Source: Ahaetulla prasina (taxonomy: Eukaryota > Chordata > Lepidosauria > Squamata > Colubridae). Taken from it: 64,000 bases of DNA. The translations under genes were made by a program, and so were the position numbers. The notes beneath the pieces are model-generated. The model was not told where the DNA came from. It did not search any database and saw only the letters and a list, made by a program, of their open reading frames with translations. Below are positions 20,076 to 31,190 of this stretch, one piece after another; position 1 is the first letter of the stretch, and every line of letters begins with the position of its first letter. The DNA lies in assembly GCF_028640845.1 (NCBI RefSeq), contig NC_080548.1, positions 21,033,821-21,097,820 on the forward strand, given 5' to 3'.

Positions 20076-21246
20076 CCATACAGCCATCAGGTCAGCCTCT
20101 GGCTTTTACTCCCTATTGATTATCCATATCAAAATAAAACATTAAAAACCAAGATGAACAAACCAAGCACTTCAGATTCCATGAATGCGATCAGTAAGAG
20201 TGTTATGCAAGTACAATCGTCCAGTGCTTTCATTTTTTTGTCTCTCTGGATTTGGGATTCCCTTGACTTCACATATCCATCATGTACGTGGAAACCACTG
20301 TTTTAGTATGCTTAGTACACTCATCTATATCTAGACAACACCTTCTCTATGGCCTACAACCAGCTCATCAGAGACTAAAACCCAGGAAAATCTTCTTCAG
20401 GTCGATAGAAATCTTTGAAGAATTTGAAAGCAGAGTGGGCCTATGGAAAATTATAACAGAATAGAATAACCCATATATTTTAATTTTGTATATTATACTT
20501 TTAAATTTTATATCATACTAGCTGGACGCCTGTGCTTCGCTACGAAACTATGTGATCGGGCGTGATAAATTGACACTTAAAGCCTGAAGCTTTATGTAGA
20601 ATATGTAACTCCATAGCTTCAGAGAGTGTTAATATAAGGCAACTGGCAGTTGGAACAGTGTTCTTTTCAGGTGGGGAGGGGGAGTAGAACGCTGATGGAA
20701 ACTCAAATTGATCAACCACCACTGGCCAAATCACTAAGCTGCTTTTCATAATCGGGAAAGATGTCCTCTGAGTGAACTTGGTTCCTTTTTTTTTTTTTTT
20801 GAAGTTTTTTGGAGTTCACGATAAACTAATTAGCATGACCAGCTGAAATCTTATTAACACAATTTTCCAACTCTCTCGGGATATTAGCCCAGATGTTTGG
20901 CAACGACACAGAGTAGTTCAGAAAGGGCCTCTATAAAACATGTGTGAAGTTTTTTTTTCAATATTCGTTTCGGGAATAAGAGGCAGGCAAGAGAGGAAAG
21001 CTGAAATTTTTAACCACCAGGGACTTCTCTATCAAAATGGCAATGATATTAATATGATATTAATATGTCATCCTGCACAACAGAGGAATTAGACATTTTG
21101 CTCCTCCTCCCCACCTGAAAGGAACTCTGTCCCAACTGCCAGTTGCCTTATATTAACACGCTCTGATGCTACCCCTTTACTAAACCGGACGTGGGCGTGG
21201 CCAGCACATAACTCATCCAGCCTGCAGGCGGGGACATTCTACATTC
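20076..21246. other. Unassigned stretch holding an inverted repeat pair
   Basis: AT-rich 5' half. The pair of inverted arms (20620-20685, 21101-21166) is listed separately. No gene is recognised. Confidence 0.45.
20620..21166. repeat. Inverted repeat, ~65-bp arms, ~415-bp spacer
   Basis: Arm 1 contains 'gtgttaatataaggcaactg' and 'ttttcaggtggggaggggg'; arm 2 contains 'ctcctccccacctgaaagg' and 'cagttgccttatattaaca'. Arms agree except for a few bases. They may be the subterminal repeats of an unidentified DNA transposon or two inverted insertions. Confidence 0.6.
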
Positions 21247-21578
21247 TACTACCGGCTTGGTGGGCATGGCTTGGTGGCAGGGGAAGGATAACTGCAAAAT
21301 CTCCATTCCCTCCCCACTTCAGGGGAAGGATACTGCAAAATCTCCATTCCCTCCCCACTTCAGGGGAAGGATACTGCAAAATCTCCATTCCCTCCCCACT
21401 TCAGGGGAAGGATACTGCAAAATCTCCATTCCCTCCCCACTTCAGGGGAAGGATACTGCAAAATCTCCATTCCCATCCCACTCTGGGGGCTAGCAGCCAG
21501 AGGTGGTGTTTGCCAATTCTCCGAACTACTCAAAATTTCCGCTACCGGTTCTCCAGAACCTGCTGGATTTCAACCCTG
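21247..21578 (-). mobile_element. hAT-I element with expanded internal minisatellite
   Basis: Reads hAT-I on the minus strand ('actaccggcttggtgggc', then 'agaggtggtgtttgcc', 'gctaccggttctccagaacc') and ends ..TTTCAACCCTG. The normally single 'ttttgcagtatccttccc' unit is repeated five times. The left terminus is degraded. Confidence 0.8.
21282..21485. repeat. Minisatellite, 5 copies of ~41 bp
   Basis: Units 'ggggaaggatactgcaaaat' + 'ctccattccctccccacttc' are nearly identical, all inside the hAT-I element. Confidence 0.9.
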
Positions 21579-21875
21579 CCATGATCACTTGATCAAAATT
21601 CAGATGCTTCATAGTTGACTCGTATTTATGACGGGTTGCAGTGTCCCAGGGTCATGTCATCCCCTTTTGCAACCTTCTGGCAAGCAAAGTCAATGGAGGA
21701 AGCCAGAGTCACTTAACAACTGTGTGAGTCATTTAACAATTGCAGTGATTCCCTTAACAACTGTGGCAAGTAAGGTCGTAAAATAGGGCAAAACTCACTT
21801 AACGGATTTCTCACTTAGCAACATAAACTTTGGGCTCAATTGTGGTCTTACATTGAAGACTGTCTGTCCGAAGTA
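21579..21875 (-). mobile_element. Tigger-like MITE, truncated
   Basis: Matches the inverse of 44816-45202: 'gatcaaaattcagatgc', 'ttaacaactgtg', 'aagtaaggtcgtaaaat', ending in a decayed terminus near 'gaagactgtctgt'. One end is replaced by the adjoining hAT-I. Confidence 0.75.
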
Positions 21876-22189
21876 TTTAGCTCTTAATCATGGGTAAGGC
21901 CATGTATTCAGTCCACTTTGCATTTCCATTGAATCTAGACTTTCAATTTTCCTAACAATGGGCTTTCTAAACAAGAACAGGGGGAACTGAAAGGAATCTG
22001 TTTGATGTCAGGTTCAAGGCTTGGCAAAGAGTTTCCACTTAACCCAGGATTCTCAGAGGCCTTCTAATCTACCCTCTGCCCAGGAGTATCCAGCTTCTCT
22101 GAGATTTACTCCGCTCATTTCATTCCTTCATACTCCCTCCTCCACAAAAAAAATAATAATAATAATCAGCAGCATTATCTGAAAGTTAT
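21876..22189. other. Unassigned sequence
   Basis: No repeat or exon is recognised. It ends in an A-rich/ATA run before the LTR-B copy. Confidence 0.45.
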
Positions 22190-22486
22190 TGTTATGGCCC
22201 GTCAGTGACCAGCGATCTAGCAGCAGACTCAGACAGTGAGGAGGTTGGGGAGGAACATGGGTCAGTCCCAGAGTCTGAGGAAGGCTCTGATAAGTGCTCT
22301 GCATCAGAGGCAGAGATGGAGCCAGGGCCGTCTGACAGTTGTCAGCTGCCTTCAGAGTCGGACATCAGTGGGGCAGAAGAACAGCTGGAGCCTGTTCCCA
22401 GTGTGCGCATGCACAGAGGTGCCAAGAGAAGGGAACAGCTAAGGAACAAGGGTCGACTCAGGAGTAAAGCCACGGGTGGATGGTGA
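22190..22486 (+). CDS. Open frame across LTR-B U3 (copy 2)
   Basis: Open from the first LTR base to TGA at 22484-22486. It has acidic SDSEEVGEEHG, then SASEAEMEPGPSDS, then basic AKRREQLRNKGRLRSKA. Relative to copy 13628 the linker differs by a whole number of codons. No database family is known to me. Confidence 0.33.
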   Translation, partial: CYGPSVTSDLAADSDSEEVGEEHGSVPESEEGSDKCSASEAEMEPGPSDSCQLPSESDISGAEEQLEPVPSVRMHRGAKRREQLRNKGRLRSKATGGW

Positions 22487-22772
22487 ATGGTCCCCCTCCC
22501 ATGGGGAATAAAATAGGAGCGAAAGGGGAGTGGAGTTTGCAGGAGGCAATTTGTTCTGCTTAATTGGTTCATGACTCTCAGAGACTCCTTGCCAAGTTTT
22601 GAAGATATCGGCCTGGCAGCTCTCCAAGCCAGATAAGCTCTGTGACTGTAAATTCTCCCTTGAAAGACTTTGCTGGGTGTGAATGAGGAGAATTCACAGT
22701 AACTTAATAAAAAGGGGTTTTTGTTGGGACAAGGAGTCTGTTTCACGCTCTTGGGAAGCCGAGGTCAGAACA
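22190..22772 (+). mobile_element. Solo LTR, family B (copy 2)
   Basis: TGTTATGGCCCGTCAG...GGTCAGAACA. Flanking 5-mers (GTTAT, GGATG) do not match, so one flank may have been altered or exchanged. A TATA-like 'ggaataaaatagga' follows the U3 frame; 'cttaataaaaagggg' is a likely polyadenylation region. Confidence 0.8.
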
Positions 22773-25496
22773 GGATGCAAAAAAGGATGCAAAAGGAGAG
22801 GATGAGAAAAAGGGGGGTAGGGCTCTGCATGCAGTTTGCCCACCCAAACCTTGAAAGGAGAACTGGGTCCTCCTTCCCCTTTTCCGCCCCCCCTTGGGGG
22901 CGTGCCACCAAGCCCCCCCCCAAAAGGATCTCCTGTCCCATTTGCATCAGACCCAAGACAAACTTCATGTTGATTTTACAGCTGAGCGAGGAAGACAAAA
23001 TCTTCCTCCAACTTACCTCCCAGGGAGATACCCTGGGATACAATCCAAGCATTCCACCAGAAGCCTTTGACATCCTCTGCTAACAGATCCTTTCCAACCA
23101 AGGTTTTGTATTTTTAGAGCACATTAGGAATTTTTTTTAAAAAAAAAATAGATTAAGCAATGGGAGATGCCAGGATTTGAACCCTGGGCTGCAGCGTGCT
23201 TTGTGTGGCCCCTGCCACCGAACTCTGGGTTTCTTTCCCTGCCTTGATTCTCAGAGCCAAAAAGAAATGATGAATAAAGAATGGAGCCCCTCTCTGGGTG
23301 AGAGCCGCTCTTGGCAAGAGCTGCCTTCCTTCCAGACCCTCTGATCTCTAAGGCTGAGTATTCATAACATCCTCCAGTTTTAAACTCCGCTCCTACTTCG
23401 CTTGCATCCCTTCCTCTCTGGGCCCCGCAAGAGGACGACGTGAGTTGGAGCCGAGAGGCAATGGTGGTTACGAAAGCGATGAAGGGAAGCCAATCCGTTT
23501 TGTGGCAGCCCTGGGCCAGCAGGAAAAACAGCTGCCGCACGTGGGAAGGGAAAGGAAGGAGGGGGTGGGTGGGAAAGGGAATAAACAATTTTTAATAGAT
23601 CGAGGGGGAGGGGGAGGACCACAAGTCAGGCCACTATATTAATTCAAAGAGACAGGAAGTATCTGTGTGGGAGATTTCCAAGCAGGAGCCAAACGGAGAA
23701 CAACAAATTGATTTGGAACTCCAGGCTGTAGTAGTCCACAGGTTTGAGTTCCAGTGAAGTTGCCACGGGTAGCCCCCTGAAGTTCAGCCCCGAGGAGGGT
23801 CTCCTCCCTCGTTCACCCAAAAGGTCATCGGGATAAATATATAAATGCACCTATCAATCTGCGGTGCTTCCCTCTAAAACGTATCCCCCAATGTACCCTT
23901 GATTGGCATGCATGCTTCAGCAGCGCTTCCTCTCCCTTTCCCTTTCTTTCAGCTAGCAAAAAAATAATAAAAAAAAACAACCCCAAAAACCCAGGTGAGA
24001 TTTAAAAACCATTTGGCTTCCACTGAACACGGCATCGCCATCGGCAAATTGCAGCAAAGGTGAAAGAACATCCACAAAGGAGTTTTCAGACAGAACTCGG
24101 GGAGGCGAACCGCTGTTTTCATTCCCGGATATGCCCCCCCACCTTCCCGAGTGATGCAAGGTCAAAGGAGGGAAAATAGAAAATTAAAAAAAGGGATGGC
24201 TCCTTTTTTTTTTTTTCCCCTGTGGTGCTGTATTATTGCAGAAAACTGTTTGGGGAGAACAATATTTCCTTCCACAATGTTGCCTGTTTAGTATTCTCCG
24301 AACCGTCTGGCATAAAAGTTGGGAGAGAGAGAGACACACACAATCTGGAGAACTTTGGGGACCCAGCACCGCTGAAAAGAAGAGCTGCGCCTAGGAGATC
24401 ATCGAACGCCCAGGGCTCCCTTAATTCTCATTTGACAATATTAGCAAACCAAGGAAGAGCACCAGCTGTTGAGAGTCTTATGTTTTTAGCCAAATACTCT
24501 TTTTTTTTCCCCTCTGCACCTTCCCCTTTCCCCAAATTTGAATAAATGTTGCCCTGCTCGCTTCCCCCGCCTCTGCCACCATCGACTTCGCTTTGCTCAT
24601 GTCCACAGGTGCGTTGCACCAGCACCATGCTGGATTGGGGAGGGTGGAGGGTGGGGGGTAAGGAAAAAATGACCCACAATCCACACCAAATCTGATTCCA
24701 CCTCGTCTGGGTGAGCCCCTCTTCCGAACACAACACTCCAGAGAAAAGAAACACAATGCCTGGAATTTATTCTGCAGGAAGAATGAATGCTGAAGTTATC
24801 AACATAGAGCAGCAGTAAATGAAGATGCAGCACAGCCATCTTTGCCTTTGATGTGCAGGTGATAGCTTCTTCTTTTTTTCCCTTCCTTCCTTTTTGCCTG
24901 TGCATATGAGTTCTTCTCCTCCACCCACTCCCTCCTGCATCTCTTTCTCCATTATGCGGCATTATTACAAAAATTGTTTGGGGAGGAATTTGCCCTCCCT
25001 TTTGTTGGCTGGTTAGTATTTTCCAAGACTGCCTTGTATAGGAGCTGGGAGAGAGCATTCGGGACAAATTTGGGAGACTCAGTGAAGGTCCCATCATCGG
25101 TGGGCAGGATGTCTAGGAGCACCGCTTCCCACCCACCAACCTCCCCAAATAATCCCGTTTTGTAGATTTGCAAAAAAGGGGCTGTAATTGTAACATTATT
25201 CTCACACCTAGAATCACCTGAGCCTCAAACCTGAAGGCTCATTACTGGAGTCTTCACTTGGAATGCTGCATTTATTGACTGTCACTGCCAATTCATTTAT
25301 TACACCTATATGATTTCCCAACAGTCAAATCTGAAAATGGTGCTGATCCTTCATCCGTAACAGGGGAAAATAATAATTATCCTACAACATCTAAGCCACC
25401 TTACTGCCTGTAGAATGTGAATGAGCAGGTTGCTCACTGGACAGCAAGCCAGCATTCCTCTACTTGCGTCTCCAGACAAGGAGAGATGGAACTGCC
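22773..25496. other. Longest repeat-poor stretch (2.7 kb)
   Basis: Apart from homopolymers and short GA/CA tracts, no transposon is recognised. It contains a diverged direct repeat (24229-25115, listed). Repeat exclusion plus balanced composition hints at functional noncoding DNA, but no exon with convincing splice sites was found. Confidence 0.35.
24229..25115 (+). repeat. Pair of diverged direct repeats ~720 bp apart
   Basis: 24229-24380 and 24951-25115 share 'attgtttgggga'-type cores, then 'ctg.ttagtatt.tcc', and 'agttgggagagag'/'agctgggagagag'. Identity is roughly 65-70% by eye over about 110 bp. Either an old local duplication or two copies of an unrecognised repeat. Confidence 0.5.
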
Positions 25497-25640
25497 AGGG
25501 CCGTCTTAACAGCATTATGGGCCCCGGGCACAGCAGTGTACTGTGGTCCCCTACGACAACTACTCACAGGAATAAAAAGTGTCAATGGCGGATAAAATTA
25601 AACATACATGTATTTTATTGGCCCTTCCAACAAAATTGGT
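25497..25640. mobile_element. Possible hAT-like left-end fragment
   Basis: It starts CAGGGCCGTCTTAACAGC and continues 'gggccccgggca', resembling a hAT terminus. No partner end is seen, so the call is weak. Confidence 0.25.
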
Positions 25641-25644
25641 GTTG

Positions 25645-25990
25645 AAATTAGAGCACTGTTGAATGTAAATGTAGACATGCCACTGAGAATTGCATTACCG
25701 TCGCTGGTGGGAAAACGGGATATAAATGAAACAAAAAAGGAATTGATTGTAAATTTGATAATAGCAGCTAGATTAGCGATGGCTAAATATTGGGGACGAA
25801 ACTGGGATGTTCAAAGAAATGAGTGACATACTGAAATTTGGAGTATGGCAACAAATGATAAATTAACAATAGAAATTAAATTTAAAAAAGGGATGATCAA
25901 AGGAAATAATTATAATGGAATATGGGGGGATTTTATAAAATCAGTGTTGGTGGAAGGCAAAGGGAATAAACCTACTCAAGAATATATGTT
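25645..25990 (+). mobile_element. L1 ORF2 C-terminal remnant
   Basis: Broken frame with NLIIAARLAMAKYWGRNWD, typical of the region near the L1 ORF2 C-terminus. A stop near 25826 and later disruption show it is dead. The following codons (gyration to GIWGDFIKSV) fit the same end. It gives way to an L2 copy. Confidence 0.6.
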
Positions 25991-26012
25991 GTTTTAGAGG
26001 GGCTAATCCTTG

Positions 26013-26426
26013 GACACACAAGGAATTTGTCTTTGGTGTATATGCTCTCATAAGGAGAATAAAATACATTCATCAAGAATAAAAAGAGACAGCACTTAGT
26101 GATAGTCAAGATTACTAATAAGCTATCAAATCGTACTAGGAAACAAATAAAAACAATATAATTGAAAGATACAAGCAACATGGTTATAGTCATAAGTGGG
26201 AGGAGATAGATACTAGTAAGGAAGAGAAGAAGAATAGTAATACAGTCTTGGTAAATTATTTGACAATGTTGAGGGAATTGATTGTTAAGCAGAGTGATGG
26301 CATTCGGGAAAAGCTGTTCTTGTGTCTAGTTGTTCTGGTGTGCAGTGCTCTATAGCGTCGTTTTAGGGTAGAAGTTGAAACAATTTATGTCCAGGATGTG
26401 AGAGGTCTGTCGATATTTTCACATAA
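26013..26426 (-). mobile_element. L2-type LINE 3' fragment without array
   Basis: Minus strand carries the 3' UTR ('cacaaggaatttgtctttgg' in plus orientation at its left) and coding remnants ('tgttcttgtgtctagttg', 'aatttatgtccaggatgtg'). It lacks the pentamer tail because its 3' edge is cut at about 26013. Confidence 0.82.
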
Positions 26427-27509
26427 CTATTCTGAAGTACCATCCCAATGGAAGTTCAACCCAGAGGGCTGGGAACAGGACAGGGACCGAAACTCACTCC
26501 CCAGCCAGCTAAACAGCCACCTGGGTTTTCAGTGTTTTGGGTGGGAAGAGAGTCTCGAGAGAGGCAAACCACTCCTATTTCCAACCTAACACACACACAA
26601 AAATAATCTGCTCCAAATGAAAGTGCTGAAATTTAGCAGCAAAATGGCTGAATTCCAACAGTGCGATGTCGGGCAATTTGGCAAGATTAAGAAAGGAAAT
26701 TAAGTGAATTACTCCCAGAGGACCAGGGGTCTCCACAAGGAATAGTTTAAAAAAAAAAAAAAAGTCGAGATGACAGCAATAACTGTGAGGCTGAAGTTCC
26801 ACTTTTTTTTAAGGTGCTTTGCAAAAAAAAAAAGGTGGAATTTCCATCACATTGTGGCTGCCATCTTGTTATATAAAACTTCCACTCCCATTTGTTTAAA
26901 ATTCATAGTGGGAAATGGACACATTGTCGTGGATTTTGGGTGCCCTGAACTTGTGAATCTATACACAAGCCCACACGTTGCTCACCCATGCCTTACAAAT
27001 ATATATTAAAATATACATTAAAAATGAATCCTGCTAAACTTTACAGAAGTGCATTGTCTGGATTACAAAACGGCTTGGAGAAAGTTCCATCAGTGGTCTG
27101 GTAAAAAACGTTGATGGAAATGCATATAGATTTGGGGGGGGGCATTCTTTTTTTAATCACAGATTGAGGCAGACGCGGAGCGCAAGAAATTTCAGGTTGA
27201 GAAAACGAGGCTGAGCCAAACCAAAGGTGACACGTTCATTCATCCCGCCTGCACAGCAGGAACAGAGGTGTTCCCAACTGCATGCCAAGATAGCAAGACT
27301 CTCATTGGCTGCAAACAACACCCCCCCCCCATTAACAGCTGCCTCTAAGCAAGAGCGTTCAGATTATTAACAGAACACACTTGATCCCTGCCAATGTCCT
27401 GTCTACGGCATCTCACAGTTTGCATTTATTGCATTGAGACGGAGAAGAAAGCAGAACCAGGTTTCTCGAAACACAAGAAACCTCAACGCTCTCAACACCC
27501 TAACTTTGG
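26427..27509. other. Unassigned, with A/T runs
   Basis: Contains poly(A)/(T) runs near 26750 and 26800-26830 and a C-run at 27320. No gene is recognised. Confidence 0.45.
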
Positions 27510-27517
27510 TTGGCAAG

Positions 27518-28160
27518 CAGGGGTGAAATCCAGCAGGTTCTGACAGGTTCTGGAGAACCGATAGCAGAAATTTCGAGCAGTTCGGAGAACCGGCAAAGAC
27601 CGCCTCTGGCTGGCCCCAGAGTGGGGAGGGAATGGGGATTTTGCAATACCCTTCCCCAGGAGTGGGGAGGGAATGAAGATTTTGCAATATTCTTCCCCGG
27701 AGTGGGGAGGGAATGGGGATTTTGCAGTACCCTTCCCTAGGAGTGGGGAGGGAATGGGGATTTTGCAGTACCCTTCCCTAGGAGTGGGGAGGGAATGGAG
27801 ATTTTGCAGTATCATCCCCAGAGTGGGGAGGGAATGGGGATTTTGCAGTATCCTTCCCCGGAGTGGGGAGGGAATGGGGATTTTGCAGTACCCTTCCCTA
27901 GGAGTGGGGAGGGAATGGGGATTTTGCAGTACCCTTCCCTAGGAGTGGGGAGGGAATGGGGATTTTGCAGTAGTCTTCCCTAGGAGTGGGGAGGGAATGG
28001 GGATTTTGCAGTACCCTTCCCTAGGAGTGGGGAGGGAATGGGGATTTTGCAGTACCCTTCCCTAGGAGTGGGGAGGGAATGGAGATTTTGCAGTATCCTT
28101 CCCCTGCCACCAAGCCACACCCACAGAACCAATAGTGAAAAAAAATGGATTTCCCCACTG
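27518..28160 (+). mobile_element. hAT-I element expanded to 643 bp
   Basis: CAGGGGTGAAATCCAGC...GATTTCCCCACTG with flanks TTGGCAAG (27510-27517) and GTGGCAAG (28161-28168), 7 of 8 matching. Usual family length is about 235-310 bp; the excess is the internal minisatellite 27619-28102. Confidence 0.9.
27619..28102 (+). repeat. Minisatellite, 12 copies of 39-42 bp
   Basis: Unit 'gtggggagggaatggggatt' + 'ttgcagtacccttccctagg'. Variants end ccctagg, ccccgg or cccag. The order of variants (units 2-4 resemble 6-8) suggests block duplication. It lies wholly within hAT-I. Frames through it are artefacts. Confidence 0.92.
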
Positions 28161-28539
28161 GTGGCAAGGCTTGGGTTCAAAGCCTCCTTTTCTCATAATG
28201 CTTGCAGGCTCTTTAGTGCCATGACTAGCCTACCTCACATGGCTGTTTCCACCTACTTTATCTGTGGAAATCCCAGATCTGCATTAAAAGCTTTGGCAGA
28301 AAGTCGGGATAAACCTACAAGGGAGGGAACAAATAAAACCTGGTCTCTGTTTTCCTTTTCTCTGCCAGGATTTGACAAATGCCCAACCTGGTGATTGGGG
28401 GAGGGGGAGGGGTAACTTTCATGACAGAGGAAAATTCAAGTTAAAGAGGGAGGAGAGGGCACCCCTAAATTCTTGCAAGCAAGATAAAGAATCTTCATGG
28501 TTACCGCCTTACAACTTTAGGTTGGAGGGTTTTATACGT
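28161..28539. other. Unassigned sequence
   Basis: No repeat termini or domains are recognised. Confidence 0.45.
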
Positions 28540-28783
28540 TCTTGACAGTTAGAACAATTAATCAGTGGAACAACTTGCCTCCAGAAGTTGTAAATGCTCC
28601 AACACTGGAAGTTTTAAATTTAAGAGATTGGATAATCATTTGTCTGAAGTGGTGTATGGTTTCCTGCCTAAGCAGCGGTTGGAGTTGGACTAGAAGACCT
28701 CCAAGGTCCCTTCCAACTCTGTTGTTCTATTCTGTTCTGTTCTGTTCTGTTCTGTTCTGTTCTGTTCTGTTTCTGTTCTGTTC
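28540..28783 (+). mobile_element. CR1 LINE 3' end with (TTCTG)n array
   Basis: CR1 C-terminal coding ('cagtggaacaacttgcctcc') and 3' UTR, ending in one TTCTA-type unit followed by about eleven TTCTG units (28724-28783). Confidence 0.85.
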
Positions 28784-28933
28784 CTCCTGCAGAGAGAGGG
28801 GTAGTATTCTATGAGAATGAAAAACTTCAATAAAAATCACTATCCCTCTGCATCTTAAAGTCCAGGTCGCTTCTACTCCTCCACCTCCCACCTTAAAAAT
28901 GGAGAGCAGTATCATAGTACTATTTAGTACATT

Positions 28934-29290
28934 AGGGACGTGGTGGCTCAGGGGCTAGGACATTGAGCTTGTCGATCGAAAGGTCGGCAGCTTGGCGGTT
29001 CAAATCTCTAATGCTGCTGTGTAACGAGGTGAGCTCCCGTTACTTGTCCCAGCTTCTGCCAACCTAACAGTTTCGAAAGCCCGTAAAAATGCAAGTAGAA
29101 AAAATAGGGACCACCTTTGGTGGGAAGGTAACAGCGTTCCGTGCGCCTTTGGCGTTGAGTCATGCCGGCCACATGACCAAGGAGACGTCTTCGGACAGCG
29201 CTGGCTCTTCGGCTTTGAAACGGAGATGAGCACTGCCCCCTAGAGTCGGCAACGACTAGCACGTATGTGCGAGGGGAACCTTTACCTTTT
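28934..29290 (+). mobile_element. Sauria-type SINE, complete
   Basis: tRNA head ('ggtggctcaggggctagg', 'ggttcaaatctc' box B), conserved body ('cttctgccaacctaacag', 'ggccacatgacc') and a BovB-like end ('gaggggaacctttacc'). Flanked by an exact 13-bp duplication TATTTAGTACATT (28921-28933, 29291-29303). Confidence 0.92.
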
Positions 29291-29303
29291 TATTTAGTAC
29301 ATT

Positions 29304-29784
29304 GGATTAGAACCACAGAGATTCTAGTTAACGTACATTTTTGTGGTTGGTAGGATAGTATTTTAAACCCGGCTAATGTCACCTTGAGCTACTAAAGAAA
29401 AAACTAAGGAATGAAGGAATCTTTTTTTAAAAAAATCTCTCTCTTTTTTTCTTGGCAGTAGCTTGAACAGGCTTCATTAAAAAAGCATTGCACAATAAAA
29501 TTATGCATGGAATCAAGAATCAAATGGAGAGAGAGGAGAGCGAGGAGAGCGAGCGAGCTTGGGGTTATCTGATGAAATTGCTCGGCAGGGGACCAGGGTG
29601 GACAAAACAACTCCTTATAAAATGCTTAATTAAGTGATCGAATTGGCTTACAGAGACGTGCTGGTGGCTACCAGTTTAGAGAGTTTTAAAGGGCAAGCCC
29701 TGGGAAAAAAAAAAAACCTTACAGAATCAGAGAGAAAGAAAAGGAATACAGGAGTATAAAAAAAAGTATACTTTTTAAAAAAAA
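29304..29784. other. Unassigned sequence
   Basis: Contains T/A runs and a GAGAGCGAG tract near 29530-29560. Nothing else is recognised. Confidence 0.45.
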
Positions 29785-29890
29785 AAAATTTTTATTTGTC
29801 ACAACAGTGTATATAAGTATGAGCATGGAATAACTATACTATATACAAGCATAAGCATGAAATAACTATACAAATTGGATACTCTGGTTT
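29785..29890 (-). mobile_element. LINE-X 3' tail fragment
   Basis: The inverse of the tails at 32760 and 33150: 'atttgtcacaacagtgtata', 'agcataagcatgaaataact'. Confidence 0.6.
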
Positions 29891-29955
29891 CTCTTCAGAT
29901 GTATGTATGTATGTATAAATATAAAGCTAACTAAAATGGCTACACATATGTCAAT

Positions 29956-30311
29956 GGGACGCGGTGGCTCAGTGGCTAAGACACTGAGCTTGTCGATCGA
30001 AAGGTCGGCAGTTCGGCGGTTCGAATCCCTAGTGCTGCATAATGGGGTGAGCTCCCGGTTCTTGTCCCAGCTTCTGCCAACCTAGCAGTTCGAAAGCACG
30101 TAAAAAATGCAAGTAGAAAAATAGGGACAACCTTCAGTAGGAAAGTATCAGCGTTCCGTGTGCCTTTGGCATTTAGTCATGCAGGCCACATGACCACGCC
30201 GACGTCTTCAGACAGCGCTGGCTCTTCGGCTTTGAAACAGAGATGAGCACTTCCCCCCTGGAGTCGGGAACGACTAGAATATATGTGCAAAGGGAACCTT
30301 TACCTTACCTT
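29956..30311 (+). mobile_element. Sauria-type SINE, complete
   Basis: Same family as 28934. The tRNA head is well kept ('gggacgcggtggctcagtgg', 'ggttcgaatccc'). Flanked by TATGTCAAT (29947-29955 and 30312-30320), ending in 'cctttaccttacct'. Confidence 0.92.
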
Positions 30312-30320
30312 TATGTCAAT

Positions 30321-30749
30321 TTCGGGTTTGACAGTGGAGGGATTAGACCAGTCTATGGGAAAGAGGTTGCTGAAATCATGAAGGCAAAGAGGAAACACAA
30401 TGATAGGCAGTGGGGAGAATAGAGGGGGAGTTTTTATCTTGCTTTTTTAGAACCCTAGAATCTGGAATAATCTAATGAATCATTTTTTTTAAAAAAATCC
30501 TTTGGGTAATTTATCAAATTTAGAACTTACTGCTCGGAAATGGTATGATGGCCATCAACCTGAATGGCTTAGTACAGGGTGGCAGGTAATTTGTTGATGA
30601 ATTACTAGAGAATTCAATTGTTAGTGGTCACCAGTCAAAACAGCTGTGTGTTACCTCCAAAGATCAAGTGTTGAAGGAGTAGGTACAGGATTGAATAACT
30701 GCACTCATGTTTGTTTCCAGATTTCGTAACTGCATCTAATTTAAGCTAG
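30321..30749. other. Unassigned sequence
   Basis: AT-rich with no repeat termini recognised. Confidence 0.45.
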
Positions 30750-31190
30750 AAATAAGGAGAAATTTTCTGACAGTGAGAACAATCAACCAATGGAACAGAA
30801 GCTGACTTCAGATTTTGTGGGAGCTTCATCACTGGAGACTTGCAAGAAGAGATTGGACTGCCGTTTGTTAGAAATGGTGTAAGGTCTCCTGCTTGGGCAG
30901 GGGGTTTGACTTAGAGGTGGTATTCAGCAGGTTCTGACCAGTTCTGGAGAACCGGTAGCGGAAAATTTGAGTAGTTCGGCGAAGTGGTAAATACCACCTC
31001 TGACTGGCCCAACCCCCTTCTATTCTCTGCCTCCCGAGTCCCAGCTGATTGGGAGGAAATGGGGATTTTGCAGTATCCTTCCCCTGCCATGCCCACCAAG
31101 CCACGCCCACAGAAGCGGTAGTTAAAAAAATTGAATCCCACCACTGGTTGGACTAAATGACCTGCAAGGTCCCTTCCAACTCTGTTAATC
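30750..31190 (+). mobile_element. CR1 LINE 3' end, split by hAT-I
   Basis: 'ggagaaattttctgacagtg' through 'cagggggtttgactt', then the hAT-I insertion, then 'gttggactaaatgacctgc' to 'ccaactctgttaat'. The pentamer array is absent. Confidence 0.82.
30912..31146 (+). mobile_element. hAT-I element inserted in CR1
   Basis: Shortest complete copy of the family (235 bp). Target duplication GTTTGACT (30904-30911) and GTTGGACT (31147-31154), 7 of 8. The duplicated sequence is the known CR1 3' motif, so the insertion point is certain. Confidence 0.9.

Noticed and set aside
22721..23083. 120-codon frame after LTR-B copy 2
   Set aside because: It starts inside the LTR and crosses low-complexity purine and C-runs. 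No domain or conserved pattern.
27619..28102. CRISPR-like array (regular repeats)
   Set aside because: Direct tandem repeats without unique spacers, inside a vertebrate hAT element.
28934..30311. tRNA genes suggested by box A/box B-like sequence
   Set aside because: The tRNA-like parts are heads of SINEs with long bodies, tails and target duplications. No cloverleaf with a proper acceptor stem stands alone.
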